DNA of 64,000 nucleotides, taken from assembly GCA_001570385.1 (NCBI GenBank), contig BBYL01000008.1, forward strand, positions 372,001 to 436,000, read 5' to 3'. Each line of letters opens with the position of its first letter. The first letter of the stretch is position 1. This document shows positions 7,344-15,794 of this stretch, piece by piece. The position numbers were made by a program, and so were the translations under genes. The notes below the pieces were generated by a model, which searched no databases, was not told where the DNA came from, and saw only the letters and a list, made by a program, of their open reading frames with translations. This stretch comes from Microtetraspora glauca. Lineage in GTDB: Bacteria > Actinomycetota > Actinomycetes > Streptosporangiales > Streptosporangiaceae.

Positions 7344-7958
7344 ATGGCAAAGGTCATCTCAACGCTGTTCATCTCGGCCGACGGTGTGGCCGAGATCAAC
7401 CCCGATTGGCACTTCCCCTATTTCGACGAGAACATGGGCCGCGCCGTCGGCGAGGATTATGACACCGCTGATGTGCTGCTCATCGGCAGGGAGACCTACG
7501 ACAGCTTTGCCGGAGCCTGGCCCGACCGCGAGGCGGCGGGTGGGGACGACGCACCGTTCGCCAAGCAACTCGGGGACGTGCGCAAGGTGGTCGTCTCGCG
7601 CCAGCCGCTGGAGTTCTCCTGGCGCAACTCCGAGCTGATCAAAGGCGATCTCCTCGATGCCGTCACCTCGCTCAAGGCCGATGCCGGCATCAGAGGCATC
7701 CTCATCCCCGGCTCGATCTCCGTGGTGCAGCAGTTGCTCGCCGCGGGGCTGGTCGATGAGCTGCGCCTGCTGGTGCACCCGGTGGCGGCGCGTAAGGGCC
7801 GCAGGCTGTTCGACGACGGCGAAGCGCCATACCACCTGAGAATGACGGCGACAGAGGCGTTTCCGACGGGCGTGATCCGCGTGATCTACTCGCCGACCGA
7901 GGCACCCACCAAGGTCGGCTACGACGAGGTCAAGGACCAGGTGCCCAGCGGGAAGTAG
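7344..7958 (+). CDS. Dihydrofolate reductase/RibD C-terminal family protein
   Basis: A 204-residue protein of the RibD_C/DHFR-like fold, with start MAKVISTLFISADGVAE, TADVLLIGRETYDSFAGAWP (NADPH-binding strand and helix), GILIPGSISVVQQLLAAGLV (the G-S-x-x-x-x-Q-x-L-x-x-x-x-L-V/D hallmark) and DELRLLVHPVAARKGRRLFD. Such orphan reductases are common in actinobacteria, with unknown pteridine or flavin substrates. GAAGGGATCACC before the ATG is a reasonable ribosome binding site. The ~300 bp upstream shows no gene. Confidence 0.88.
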   Translation: MAKVISTLFISADGVAEINPDWHFPYFDENMGRAVGEDYDTADVLLIGRETYDSFAGAWPDREAAGGDDAPFAKQLGDVRKVVVSRQPLEFSWRNSELIKGDLLDAVTSLKADAGIRGILIPGSISVVQQLLAAGLVDELRLLVHPVAARKGRRLFDDGEAPYHLRMTATEAFPTGVIRVIYSPTEAPTKVGYDEVKDQVPSGK

Positions 7959-8016
7959 TGGCCTTCTCGGGAGGATCGCCGTAGCGGCGCCACATCCGGT
8001 GGTCGGCGATGTGATC

Positions 8017-8189
8017 GTCCGATGGCGGCATACCTGTGTGACGATCCTGCTCAACCTCGGTGTTCCGCCCCAGGTCGTCCGCGACATCGTTGGCCATAGC
8101 GACATCGAGGTGACCATGACCATCTACGCGCATGCGTCTCTCGAGAGAAGCGCAAGGCCCTCGGCAAACTCAGCGACACACTCGGATAG
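8017..8189 (+). pseudogene. Tyrosine integrase C-terminal remnant
   Basis: The frame reads VRWRHTCVTILLNLGVPPQV then VRDIVGHSDIEVTMTIYAHA: the RH, GHxxxxxT and catalytic Y part of a tyrosine recombinase. After HASLE the reading frame shifts, and the normal family ending (KRKALGKLSDTLG, TAG at 8187-8189) continues in another frame. The N-terminal three quarters, including the first catalytic arginine, are missing. It lies ~690 bp from tRNA-Phe, inside the segment bounded by the tRNA-Phe 3'-half duplicate. Confidence 0.75.
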
Positions 8190-8279
8190 CGACCATCCCT
8201 GAACGAGCACCCTGGATAACGCGGGGTGCTCGTTCGTATTTGTGCCTCGGGCGACCGCCTGAGGTGTAAATCTTTGCCC

Positions 8280-8777
8280 GTGAATCTAGACGGAAGCGAC
8301 CTCGTCGCCTTGATCGCACTGGTGTCGAACGTGATCATCACCCTCGCCACGCTGCGCCACCAGCGGAACCGAGCATTGCAAGATCGGATATGGGAGCGAC
8401 GGACGGACGTCTACGACGAATATCTTGGTTGGGCCGTGGACGCCCTCAAGGCGGTCGACGACCATATGCGCGCCGCTGAGGTGATGCCTCATTCCCCCAT
8501 CGCTGACATCAACTCGGCGGACGGCATTCGGATGCTGAACCGGCTGATGATGTTCAGCTCCAACCCAGTCCGTACGGCCGCTACAGAGCACTACGACACA
8601 TATCTGATGTGGGGAGAGGCTTACAGCATGTGGGCCAAGGCCCCTCAAGATGAGCAACTGGCCCAACGAGCAACCGACCTGGCGGAGACCACCCATCTTC
8701 TCGGCGAGAAGCTCGGCGAAACCATACGGCGCGAGATCCTGACAGGACGCCCCGTCTGGTTGCGGCTCGCAAGCTGA
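8280..8777 (+). CDS. Hypothetical membrane-anchored protein
   Basis: A 165-residue protein if started at GTG 8280, with gaggtg upstream. A short N-terminal hydrophobic segment (LVALIALVSNVIITLATL) is followed by RHQRNRALQDRIWERRTDVY, a helical charged segment, and a further helical cytoplasmic region. The 'W-E-x-R-x-x-V-Y-x-E' pattern after one helix is common in small actinobacterial orphan proteins. No function is known. It lies between the integrase remnant and tRNA-Phe and may be cargo of the former element. Confidence 0.6.
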   Translation: MNLDGSDLVALIALVSNVIITLATLRHQRNRALQDRIWERRTDVYDEYLGWAVDALKAVDDHMRAAEVMPHSPIADINSADGIRMLNRLMMFSSNPVRTAATEHYDTYLMWGEAYSMWAKAPQDEQLAQRATDLAETTHLLGEKLGETIRREILTGRPVWLRLAS

Positions 8778-8826
8778 AATCAGCATGTGTCGGACGTTGC
8801 CGTCAGCGTTGCCGCCGAGAGAGATC

Positions 8827-8857
8827 AAAAAGCCCCGGGCCGTAATCGGCTCGGGGC
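8827..8857 (-). terminator. Rho-independent terminator after tRNA-Phe
   Basis: On the minus strand, GCCCCGAGCCG-attac-GGCCCGGGGC is followed by TTTTT, directly downstream of tRNA-Phe. It should end the tRNA Glu-Asp-Phe transcript. A diverged copy is present at 3306-3345. Confidence 0.7.
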
Positions 8858-8878
8858 GTTCTTGCTGTTCAGAGAGTG

Positions 8879-8952
8879 TGGTCAGGGGCAGGGTCGAACT
8901 GCCGACCTTCCGCTTTTCAGGCGGACGCTCGTACCAACTGAGCTACCTGACC
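8879..8952 (-). tRNA. tRNA-Phe(GAA)
   Basis: On the minus strand, acceptor GGTCAGG pairs with CCTGACC. The D-arm contains AGCTCAGTTGGTA, the anticodon loop is TGAAAAG with GAA, and the T-arm contains GGTTCGACC-type sequence (gcagttcgaccctgc). The discriminator is A and CCA is not encoded. It is the third tRNA of a Glu-Asp-Phe cluster. Its 3' half is duplicated at 3.3 kb, indicating use as an integration site. Confidence 0.95.
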
Positions 8953-8971
8953 CTACGGCTTACGCCGTGAG

Positions 8972-9046
8972 CGGTCCTGACGGGACTTGAACCCGCGACC
9001 TCCACCTTGACAGGGTGGCGAGCACTCCAAACTGCTCTACAGGACC
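8972..9046 (-). tRNA. tRNA-Asp(GTC)
   Basis: On the minus strand, acceptor GGTCCTG pairs with CAGGACC with G discriminator. The anticodon stem-loop is CCACCCTGTCAAGGTGG with GTC, and the T-loop is GGGTTCAAGTCCC. CCA is not encoded. It lies 104 bp downstream of tRNA-Glu and 19 bp upstream of tRNA-Phe. Confidence 0.95.
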
Positions 9047-9150
9047 TTGTGCAGGAAGTTTTTCGCTTCCGTTTTGTTCGGCTTGCTTAGCTTACCAGTT
9101 CTTCGGAGGTCTTCGACCTTCCGTTTCCCCGGTGAGCTTGCGCTCGCCAG

Positions 9151-9223
9151 TGCCCCCAACGGGATTCGAACCCGTGCCGCCGCCTTGAAAGGGCGGTGTC
9201 CTAGGCCGCTAGACGATGGGGGC
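9151..9223 (-). tRNA. tRNA-Glu(TTC)
   Basis: On the minus strand, GCCCCCATCGTCTAGCGGCC opens the gene. The anticodon loop is CCTTTCAAG with TTC and the T-loop is GGGTTCGAATCCC. The discriminator is A. It is the first tRNA of the cluster, and its 5' end directly abuts the stop codon of the metallophosphoesterase gene, so it may be processed from a longer mRNA. Confidence 0.95.
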
Positions 9224-10840
9224 TCAGGGCTTTCGCCCCGTTCCGTTCCGTCTTCCGTCGGAGACCTCTGAAGCATAGGGGACGTTTGCCCGTGATGCCA
9301 AAGCGACCGGCGACGGTGTGCCGCTGATCGTTCCCGTTGGAGACGGGACGTTCGTTGGCTCCGGAAGAATTGTACGGCCAGGCTCCGGCTCGATATGCCG
9401 CTGGCACTGGATCCACTGCTCTCCCAGGCCCCCAACAGTGATGTCGTCCCAGGCCTGCAGGCGATGGGTGTCCTTGCTGAAGTACAGAACGGACGCCTCA
9501 AGCGGCGTCGGCTCCTCGTGTTCGAGGCCGCGCAGCCCGGCTCCTCCGGTCGATCCCTGGATCATCACCCGGGTCCCGGTGGGCAGCAGTTCGGTCGATC
9601 GCTTGTGCACGTGCCCGGCCAGCACCAGGGCCGTGGAACCCGACAGGGCCCGGCCAACGGTGGGATCGTGCACAGCGACGAGATCGACCGGGATCCTCTC
9701 CGGCGTCGGCGCGGCCACGGGACTCGGCCGCTCCGGCGGCGCGAGCTGTACGGCATGGGTGCGCCCGAGGTTGACCAGATCGGGGTCACCCCCGGCGGGC
9801 TGCAACGACTTGTCGGGGGTGAACCGGGGGTCGCCGATCCCGTAGATCCGCAGCCCCTTGACCGTCTTGGCGGCGCCGTCCAGCACGATCGCGTTCTTCT
9901 GCTTGGCGACCGCGCGCTGGGTGACCGCGGAGTCGTGGTTGCCCCGGACGTAGACGTACGGCACGCCGAGCTTGCCGATCTCCTCGACGTACGGGTTCTC
10001 CGCCCGGGTCCCGTGGTCGCTGATATCGCCCGTGTCGACGATCAGATCGACCTTGAACTGTTCCTTGAGCGACCGGATGACGTTCCATCCCACAGGGTTG
10101 ATGTGCAGGTCGGAGACGTGCAGGACGCGGATCGTGCCCGGGTCCGGGTTGTAGATCGGCAACGTGGACCCCGCCTCGTAGAGCTGGGAGACGTTGGTCA
10201 CCAGCTTGGCGAGTTGGCCGCGGTACTCGTCGAACCGCGTCACGATCGACTCCGCGCTGCCGATGAGCGACGGGACCCCGGTGAGCAGCCCGGTGTAGCG
10301 CGGCTCGGAGACGGAGCGCGGGTTGAACGTCAGCACCGACGCCACGCCGACCGCGGCCACGGCGACCAGGGCGCCGACGCTCGTCCAGGCCGCCCGCGAG
10401 ATCCGGCGGAACACGACCAGGCCCGTCAGGAAGCCCCCGGCCACCGCGAAGAACAGCGCCCGGATCGCCAGTCGCCGCAGCCCGTCGACCAGGTCCCTTT
10501 CGATGGTCTCGGGCAGCCGGTCGGCCCACTCCGGGTTGTCCAGGATCTCCTGGGCCACGTCGGGGTGGACCGCCTCGATGCCGAGCGTGAGCCGTACCGG
10601 GCCGTGGTGGGAGTCGAACCGCAGGGTCCCGAGCGGGCGGACGTCGATGACGGACTCGCCGCGCCAGGTCGGCTGGAAGGACATCTGAACGTCCGCGGGA
10701 CCCATGGACGTCTGGATGGAGGCGCCGAGCGCGAGCCCGAGCCACGCTCCGGCCATCGCGACCACGACGACCGCCAGCACTCCGGCCACGCGGCCCCTGC
10801 TCAGCCGCCGGACGGTCCCCTTCCAATCCGTTGTCTCCAT
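9224..10840 (-). CDS. Membrane-anchored metallophosphoesterase
   Basis: A 538-residue protein. Transmembrane helices lie at about residues 20-42 (VAGVLAVVVVAMAGAWLGLA), 125-145 and 150-172, with a ~65-residue external loop between the first two. The calcineurin-like phosphoesterase domain follows: VLHVSDLHINP (DxH, ~240), VDTGDISDHG (GD, ~267), RGNHDS (GNHD, ~298) and LAGHVHKRSTE (GHxH, ~404). The order and residues give a complete dinuclear metal site. The substrate is unknown. Related actinobacterial proteins act on cell-envelope or cyclic phosphoesters. The stop codon (9224-9226) touches the first base of tRNA-Glu, so transcription probably continues into the tRNA cluster. Confidence 0.88.
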   Translation of the reverse strand: METTDWKGTVRRLSRGRVAGVLAVVVVAMAGAWLGLALGASIQTSMGPADVQMSFQPTWRGESVIDVRPLGTLRFDSHHGPVRLTLGIEAVHPDVAQEILDNPEWADRLPETIERDLVDGLRRLAIRALFFAVAGGFLTGLVVFRRISRAAWTSVGALVAVAAVGVASVLTFNPRSVSEPRYTGLLTGVPSLIGSAESIVTRFDEYRGQLAKLVTNVSQLYEAGSTLPIYNPDPGTIRVLHVSDLHINPVGWNVIRSLKEQFKVDLIVDTGDISDHGTRAENPYVEEIGKLGVPYVYVRGNHDSAVTQRAVAKQKNAIVLDGAAKTVKGLRIYGIGDPRFTPDKSLQPAGGDPDLVNLGRTHAVQLAPPERPSPVAAPTPERIPVDLVAVHDPTVGRALSGSTALVLAGHVHKRSTELLPTGTRVMIQGSTGGAGLRGLEHEEPTPLEASVLYFSKDTHRLQAWDDITVGGLGEQWIQCQRHIEPEPGRTILPEPTNVPSPTGTISGTPSPVALASRANVPYASEVSDGRRNGTGRKP

Positions 10841-11009
10841 GCCTTTCCTGCTTACCCGAATCCACGGGTGATCGCGATGGCGGATCCGGCGAATCCGGCG
10901 TGCGCGGCATCGCCCGCTGTGATGTTCATCTCATCGGCCCGCCGGCCAGCTGGTCCGTCGGCCGTACGGCGGTATCGCGACGGTGATGTCTCGGTGACAC
11001 GATGGAGAC

Positions 11010-11351
11010 ATGATCGACCTCCCCCTGGACAGGTTCGAGGAGCTCGTTTCCGAGGCGCTGGACACGATCCCGCCCGGACTGGCCAAGGTCATGGACAACG
11101 TGGTGGTGGTCGTCGTGGACGACCCTCCCGAACCCGGCCTTCTCGGCCTCTACACCGGCATACCGCTGACCGAGCGCGGCGACTGGTACTCCGGTGTCCT
11201 CCCGGACCGGATCGAGATCTACCGCAATCCCACCCTGGAGATCTGCCGGACACCCGAGGAGGTCGTCGAGGAGGTGCGCATCACCGTGGTCCACGAGATC
11301 GCGCACCATTTCGGCATCGACGACGACAGGCTGCACGAACTCGGCTGGTGA
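11010..11351 (+). CDS. Metallopeptidase-family (zincin) protein
   Basis: A 113-residue protein with the zinc motif VVHEIAHHFGIDDDRLHELGW at the C-terminus (HExxH, then D/E two turns later). The N-terminus IDLPLDRFEELVSEALDTIP and the central VVVVVVDDPPEPGLLGLYTG match the compact 'metallopeptidase family' widespread in actinobacteria (DUF1025/zincin type). Whether these proteins cleave peptides has not been shown. The full family length is present. Confidence 0.88.
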   Translation: MIDLPLDRFEELVSEALDTIPPGLAKVMDNVVVVVVDDPPEPGLLGLYTGIPLTERGDWYSGVLPDRIEIYRNPTLEICRTPEEVVEEVRITVVHEIAHHFGIDDDRLHELGW

Positions 11352-11439
11352 TCCATCCGGAGTTGCGAAACGACGGCACCGTGGGCACTGTAGGTGACAT
11401 ACTGAACACGGTTCGTACGGGTGACCTCTGCGGGGTGAA

Positions 11440-12723
11440 ATGGCGGCGACCAGGCCCGTTCGGCCACCTGGAAAGCACCGCCGTCCCGTCGAAGGCCAGG
11501 CGACCTACGGCGAGGTCATCGCCATCGGCGAGTTCCGCGCCCTCTGGCTCGGCCAGGGCATGTCCCTGCTCGGCGACCAGCTCGCCCAGGTCGCGCTGGC
11601 CATCCTCGTCTACAACCGGACCCAGTCCGCTCTCGCCACCGCCAGCGTCTACGCGCTGACCTACCTGCCGCCGATCGTCGGGGGGCCGCTGCTCGCCGGG
11701 CTGGCCGACCGCTATCCGCGTAGGCGCATCATGCTCGCCTGCGACGTACTCAGAGCCGGTCTCGTCGCCGTCACCGCCATACCGGGAATGCCGTTCGGCG
11801 CGCTCTGCGGGCTCGTCTTCTGCGTCGTCCTGCTGAGCGCGCCCTTCTCCGCGGCACGCGCGGCGCTGCTGCCCGAAGTGCTCGAAGGCGACCGGTACGT
11901 CGTCGGTTCCGCGCTGCAGAACGTCACCAACCAAGCCGTCCAGATGCTGGGGTTCGCCGCCGGAGGCGCCGTCATCGCCGGCCTCGGGCCGTACCGCGCG
12001 CTCGCGCTCGACGCGGCCACCTTCCTGGGGTCCGCTCTGGTCATCGTCGCAGGTGTACGGCGGCGCGGCTCTCCCGCGCGCTCCGGAGGCCGTCCCTCGA
12101 TGTGGACCATGACCAGGGCCGGAGGCCGCCTCGTCTTCGGGGAGCGGCGACTACGCACCCTGGTGCTGTTCGCGTGGCTCTGCGGGTTCTACGTGCTGCC
12201 CGAGGGCATCGCCGTGCCGTACGCCATGGAGCTCGATGACGGGACGCTGCCCGTGCCCGCGGTCACCGGCCTGCTCATGGCCGCGATGCCAACCGGGACC
12301 GTGATCGGCGCGTTCGTTTTCAGCCGTTTCGTCGCGCCGTCGGCGCGCCTGAGAGCGATGGGGTGGATGGCGATGCTGACGTGCGCGCCGCTCATCGTGT
12401 GTGCGATGCGGCCGCCGCTCGTCGGCGTTCTGTTGCTCTGGGTCCTGTCGGGGATCGGCGGCGCGTACCAGCTCGCGGCGAACGCGGCTTTCGTGCAGTG
12501 CGTTCCCGCGGACCGGCGGGGCCAGGCGTTCGGAATCGTTCAGTCGGGGCTGCTGGCGGCCCAGGGCGCCGGCATTCTGATCGGGGGCGCCGTCGCCCAG
12601 GAACTCGGTCCGGAGCCGGTGGTCGCCCTGGCCGGCGCGGCCGGACTCTCCCTCGCGGCATGGCTGGCCATGGCCTGGACCGAGTCCCGTACGGAGATCA
12701 TCGCGGAGGTACGGGCTGCGTGA
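11440..12723 (+). CDS. MFS transporter
   Basis: A 427-residue major facilitator protein of the MFS_3/enterobactin-exporter-like type: IGEFRALWLGQGMSLLGDQL opening, then SVYALTYLPPIVGGPLLAGL and ADRYPRRRIML (motif A between TM2 and TM3), and about 12 hydrophobic segments. The N-terminal ~28 residues are basic and cytoplasmic. It probably exports a drug or small metabolite. There is no linked regulator, and it is a neighbour of, but not overlapping with, the zinc peptidase. Confidence 0.85.
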   Translation: MAATRPVRPPGKHRRPVEGQATYGEVIAIGEFRALWLGQGMSLLGDQLAQVALAILVYNRTQSALATASVYALTYLPPIVGGPLLAGLADRYPRRRIMLACDVLRAGLVAVTAIPGMPFGALCGLVFCVVLLSAPFSAARAALLPEVLEGDRYVVGSALQNVTNQAVQMLGFAAGGAVIAGLGPYRALALDAATFLGSALVIVAGVRRRGSPARSGGRPSMWTMTRAGGRLVFGERRLRTLVLFAWLCGFYVLPEGIAVPYAMELDDGTLPVPAVTGLLMAAMPTGTVIGAFVFSRFVAPSARLRAMGWMAMLTCAPLIVCAMRPPLVGVLLLWVLSGIGGAYQLAANAAFVQCVPADRRGQAFGIVQSGLLAAQGAGILIGGAVAQELGPEPVVALAGAAGLSLAAWLAMAWTESRTEIIAEVRAA

Positions 12724-12724
12724 G

Positions 12725-13162
12725 TCACGCCTGCGGGCCCTGCGGCTCCTGCGGCTTCGGCGCCTGAGCGGGCTGGGCGTACGGGTGCTGCTCGTAGCCG
12801 CCATCCTGCCCGTACTGCTGAGCGGGCTGCTGGGTGGGCTGCTGAGTGGGCTGTGACCAGGCGTGCTGGGCGCGGTCCCACCTCGTCTTGGCGTCCTGCC
12901 AGGCGTGCCCGTCCTTGTTCTTGTTCACGAGGTCCTGCACGATGGAGGAGTTCTTGTCCTCGTCGGGAATGAGCAGCCAGGCCACCGCGTAGATGCCGAC
13001 GCCGAGGCCGCCGAAGAACGTGGCGACGGCGAGGGCGATCCGGAGGATGTTGGCGTCGACGCCGATGTACTCCCCGATTCCAGAGCACACACCGGCCACG
13101 ACCCTGCCGTTCTTGGTCCGCCGGAGCTGCTTGACCGAACTGTTGCTGTGTGTCTCGTTCAT
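12725..13162 (-). CDS. PspC-domain membrane protein
   Basis: A 145-residue protein. Residues ~10-68 are a PspC domain (LRRTKNGRVVAGVCSGIGEY, then DANILRIALAVATFFGGLGV, with AVAWLLIPDE ending the second helix). The C-terminal third is a low-complexity Gln/Pro tail containing a tandem QPTQQPTQQPAQQ repeat. PspC proteins sense or respond to envelope stress. The tail is probably disordered and cytoplasmic. The start at ATG 13162 is chosen because the PspC domain begins soon after it. The stop lies two bases from the convergent MFS stop. Confidence 0.88.
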   Translation of the reverse strand: MNETHSNSSVKQLRRTKNGRVVAGVCSGIGEYIGVDANILRIALAVATFFGGLGVGIYAVAWLLIPDEDKNSSIVQDLVNKNKDGHAWQDAKTRWDRAQHAWSQPTQQPTQQPAQQYGQDGGYEQHPYAQPAQAPKPQEPQGPQA

Positions 13163-13248
13163 GCTTCCAGCGTGCCTCTTTCTCCGAGACATGTGCATCG
13201 GGATTCCCCCTGGCCAAACCCCGATAAGGCCCCGATACGCTGGCTGTC

Positions 13249-14406
13249 ATGGATGACCTGCTGAACCTCGACGATCAGCTCGCCCCCGAGCAGCGCATGA
13301 TCAGGGACGCCGTACAGACCTTCGTCGCCGACCGCGTCCTTCCCGACGTCGCCGAGTGGTTCGAAGAGGCCGTCTTCCCCGCCCGCGAGCTCGCCCCGCA
13401 GCTCGGATCGCTCGGCGTGCTCGGCATGCACCTCGACGGGTACGGCTGCGCCGGCCTCGACGCCGTCTCGTACGGTGTGGCCTGCCGCGAACTGGAGGCG
13501 GGGGACTCGGGTCTGCGCTCCTTCGTCTCAGTCCAGGGTTCCCTGGCGATGTTCCCGATCTGGAAGTACGGGTCCGAGGAGCAGAAGCAGGAATGGCTGC
13601 CGCGCATGGCCGCGGGCGAGGCCATCGGATGCTTCGGGCTGACCGAGCCCGACCAGGGGTCCGACCCCGCCGGGATGCGCACCAACGCCAAGCAGGACCC
13701 GTCCGGCGACTGGATCCTCAACGGCGCCAAGATGTGGATCACCAACGGCTCGATCGCCGACGTGGCCGTGGTCTGGGCACAGACGGACGGCGGCATCCGC
13801 GGCTTCGTGGTCCCGACCGACACCCCCGGGTTCTCCGCGCCGGAGATCCACCGGAAGCTGTCGCTGCGCGCCTCCGTGACATCCTCGCTGTACTTCGACG
13901 ACGTACGCCTGCCGGCCTCGGCCGTACTGCCGGGCGTGACCGGGCTGAAGGGCCCGCTGTCGTGCCTGAGCGAGGCCAGGTTCGGCATCCTGTGGGGCGT
14001 CGTCGGCGCGGGCCGCGCGTGCCTGGAGGCCGCCGTCGACTACGCCAAGACGCGCGTGCAGTTCGGCAAGCCGATCGGGGCCTTCCAGCTCACCCAGGAG
14101 AAGCTGGCGTGGATGGCCGTCGCCCATGAGCAGTCCGGGCTCACCGCCCTGCATCTCGGTCGGCTGAAAGAGGCGGGCACCCTCAGGCCGCAGCAGATCA
14201 GCTTCGGCAAGCTGGCGAACGTCCGTGCGGCGCTGGACATCGCCCGCCAGGCCCGCTCCGTACTCGGCGCCAATGGGATCACCCTGGAATACCCCGTGAT
14301 CCGGCACATGAACAACCTGGAGAGCGTGCTGACTTACGAGGGCACCCAGGAAGTGCATCTGCTGACGCTGGGCAAGGCGCTCACAGGGCTGGATGCCTTC
14401 CGCTGA
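13249..14406 (+). CDS. Acyl-CoA dehydrogenase, glutaryl-CoA dehydrogenase-like
   Basis: A 385-residue flavoprotein. It contains GCFGLTEPDQGSDPAGMRT (FAD and substrate loop), MWITNGSIADVAVVWAQT, RVQFGKPIGAFQLTQEKLAW (FAD-binding arginine helix) and the C-terminal NLESVLTYEGTQEVHLLTLG in which Glu of YEGT is the catalytic base. The overall pattern (GxTEPDxGSDP, short LGKALTG tail) is closest to glutaryl-CoA dehydrogenases of lysine/tryptophan catabolism, but a related short-chain substrate cannot be excluded. No pathway partner is adjacent. Confidence 0.9.
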   Translation: MDDLLNLDDQLAPEQRMIRDAVQTFVADRVLPDVAEWFEEAVFPARELAPQLGSLGVLGMHLDGYGCAGLDAVSYGVACRELEAGDSGLRSFVSVQGSLAMFPIWKYGSEEQKQEWLPRMAAGEAIGCFGLTEPDQGSDPAGMRTNAKQDPSGDWILNGAKMWITNGSIADVAVVWAQTDGGIRGFVVPTDTPGFSAPEIHRKLSLRASVTSSLYFDDVRLPASAVLPGVTGLKGPLSCLSEARFGILWGVVGAGRACLEAAVDYAKTRVQFGKPIGAFQLTQEKLAWMAVAHEQSGLTALHLGRLKEAGTLRPQQISFGKLANVRAALDIARQARSVLGANGITLEYPVIRHMNNLESVLTYEGTQEVHLLTLGKALTGLDAFR

Positions 14407-14475
14407 CCCGCTATCGTGATCGCGGTAAAGCACGTCGCCGGAGGCGGGGTACGCTCTGTACCCTGCTTCTAGCAA

Positions 14476-14550
14476 GGGGTGCTAGCTCAATGGCAGAGCA
14501 GCGGACTTTTAATCCGTAGGTTCAGGGTTCGAGTCCCTGGCGCCCCACCA
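14476..14550 (+). tRNA. tRNA-Lys(TTT), integration site
   Basis: GGGGTGC acceptor pairs with GCGCCCC. The D-arm is TAGCTCAATGGCAGAGC, the anticodon loop CTTTTAA has TTT, and the T-loop is GGGTTCGAGTCCC. The discriminator is A and CCA is encoded (14548-14550). A tyrosine integrase gene ends 107 bp downstream and is convergent, the usual arrangement when an integrative element occupies the 3' end of the tRNA. I do not see the distal copy of the 3' end in the window. Confidence 0.95.
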
Positions 14551-14611
14551 GGCAAAACACCAGTTACAGATCTTGTTCTGAGGGGTGTTACAGCCACCTT
14601 TTACAGCCAAG

Positions 14612-14645
14612 AGGGCCGGAACCCCCATCGTGAGAGTCCGGCCCT
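14612..14645 (-). terminator. Hairpin after integrase gene
   Basis: AGGGCCGGA and TCCGGCCCT (9-bp perfect arms, 16-nt loop) lie 13-46 bp beyond the minus-strand integrase stop and on the far side of tRNA-Lys. It probably terminates the integrase transcript before it reads antisense into the tRNA. Confidence 0.5.
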
Positions 14646-14657
14646 GCTGCTGTGGAG

Positions 14658-15794
14658 TCACCCGAAGAGTTTCTTGGCGACGGCGTCGACGGCCGCCCGT
14701 TCGATGTCCGGGAGCATATGCGCGTAGGTGTTCATGGTCAGTGCGATCTGGCTGTGCCCCAGCGTCTTCATCACCGTGCGCGGCGATGCTCCGCAGGCCA
14801 GCAGGTAGGACGTGCAGGCGTGGCGGAGATCATGCAGTCTCAACCAGTCCAGGCCCGCCTGTGTTCGCGCCTTGCGCCACCGCGCTGAGAGGTTCCCCGG
14901 TTCGATCGGCGTGCCGATGGTGGAGGCGAAGACGAGCCCTTGATCCTTCCACCGCCCTCCTGACGCGAGCTGTTCGGCCGCCTGGGTACGCCGGTGCCGG
15001 CGGAGGGCGGCAAGGGTCGGATCCGGGACGGGGACGGTCCGGCGTGACCGATCGGTCTTCGGATCGACGAGCTGAAGGCTTCCATCCGCCCGCTGGAGCG
15101 TCTGCCGGACGGTGAGCTGCCCGTTGCCGAAATCAATGTCATCCCACCGGAGCCCGAGCAGTTCACCACGCCGCAACCCGAGTGTCAGGGCACAGATCCA
15201 GAACGCTTCGAGCCGGTCACCCTTGATCGCGTCGAGCAGCTTCTTGGCCTCCTCCATCGTCAGGACTCTCGCCTCCTCCCGCCGAACCGATGGCGGCTTG
15301 ACCAGCTTGGCGACGTTGCGGTAAACCAGCTCTTCCCGCTCGGCATCGGCGAGCGCATTCCTGATCAGCCCGTGGATCTGCTTGACGGTGGCCGCCTTGA
15401 GGCCGGAAACGGCCTTTGCCTCGACGAGCCGCCGAACATCGGTAGGGGTCAGCTTGTCGAGCTTCTTCGTGCCGAGCGCGGGCTTGATGTGGTCGCTGAT
15501 GAGTCGCCGATAGCCGCGGAGGGTCAGAGGCCGCGTGCCCTGACGGATCTTCATCTCGATCCACTCATCGAGCCACTCGGCGAAGCTCCGAGGCCGGGCC
15601 GCGAGGTTCTGTCCCTTCCGCTGGGCCTCTTTGAGCGCCGCAAGCTTGTCGAGAACCTCCCGCTCCGTCTTGCCGTAGACGGTCTTGCGGTTACGTTTAC
15701 CGTTCAGCCAGCCGAGATCTATGGCCCCTTGCCACCGGCCGTCGCTGCGCTTGAAGGCGGAACCCTCACCCTGGGAACGTCGGCGCTTGGTCAT
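14658..15794 (-). CDS. int: Site-specific tyrosine integrase (pSAM2-like element)
   Basis: A 378-residue phage-type integrase. An N-terminal Arm-binding domain (GRWQGAIDLGWLNGKRNRKT) is followed by a SAM-like core-binding domain (FAEWLDEWIEMKIRQGTRPL) and the catalytic domain: TLGLRRGELLGLRWDDIDF (Arg ~208), HDLRHACTSYLLACGASPRT (HxxR ~318) and KTLGHSQIALTMNTYAHML (His and nucleophile Tyr ~352). All catalytic residues are present. The ATG overlaps the stop of the 58-aa excisionase by four bases. It lies directly beside tRNA-Lys, its presumed attB. Confidence 0.93.
   Translation of the reverse strand: MTKRRRSQGEGSAFKRSDGRWQGAIDLGWLNGKRNRKTVYGKTEREVLDKLAALKEAQRKGQNLAARPRSFAEWLDEWIEMKIRQGTRPLTLRGYRRLISDHIKPALGTKKLDKLTPTDVRRLVEAKAVSGLKAATVKQIHGLIRNALADAEREELVYRNVAKLVKPPSVRREEARVLTMEEAKKLLDAIKGDRLEAFWICALTLGLRRGELLGLRWDDIDFGNGQLTVRQTLQRADGSLQLVDPKTDRSRRTVPVPDPTLAALRRHRRTQAAEQLASGGRWKDQGLVFASTIGTPIEPGNLSARWRKARTQAGLDWLRLHDLRHACTSYLLACGASPRTVMKTLGHSQIALTMNTYAHMLPDIERAAVDAVAKKLFG

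Noticed and set aside
9395..11659. 754-codon plus-strand frame
   Set aside because: Antisense to the metallophosphoesterase gene on the minus strand, lacks family motifs, and depends on high GC. The minus-strand protein has four metal-binding motifs.
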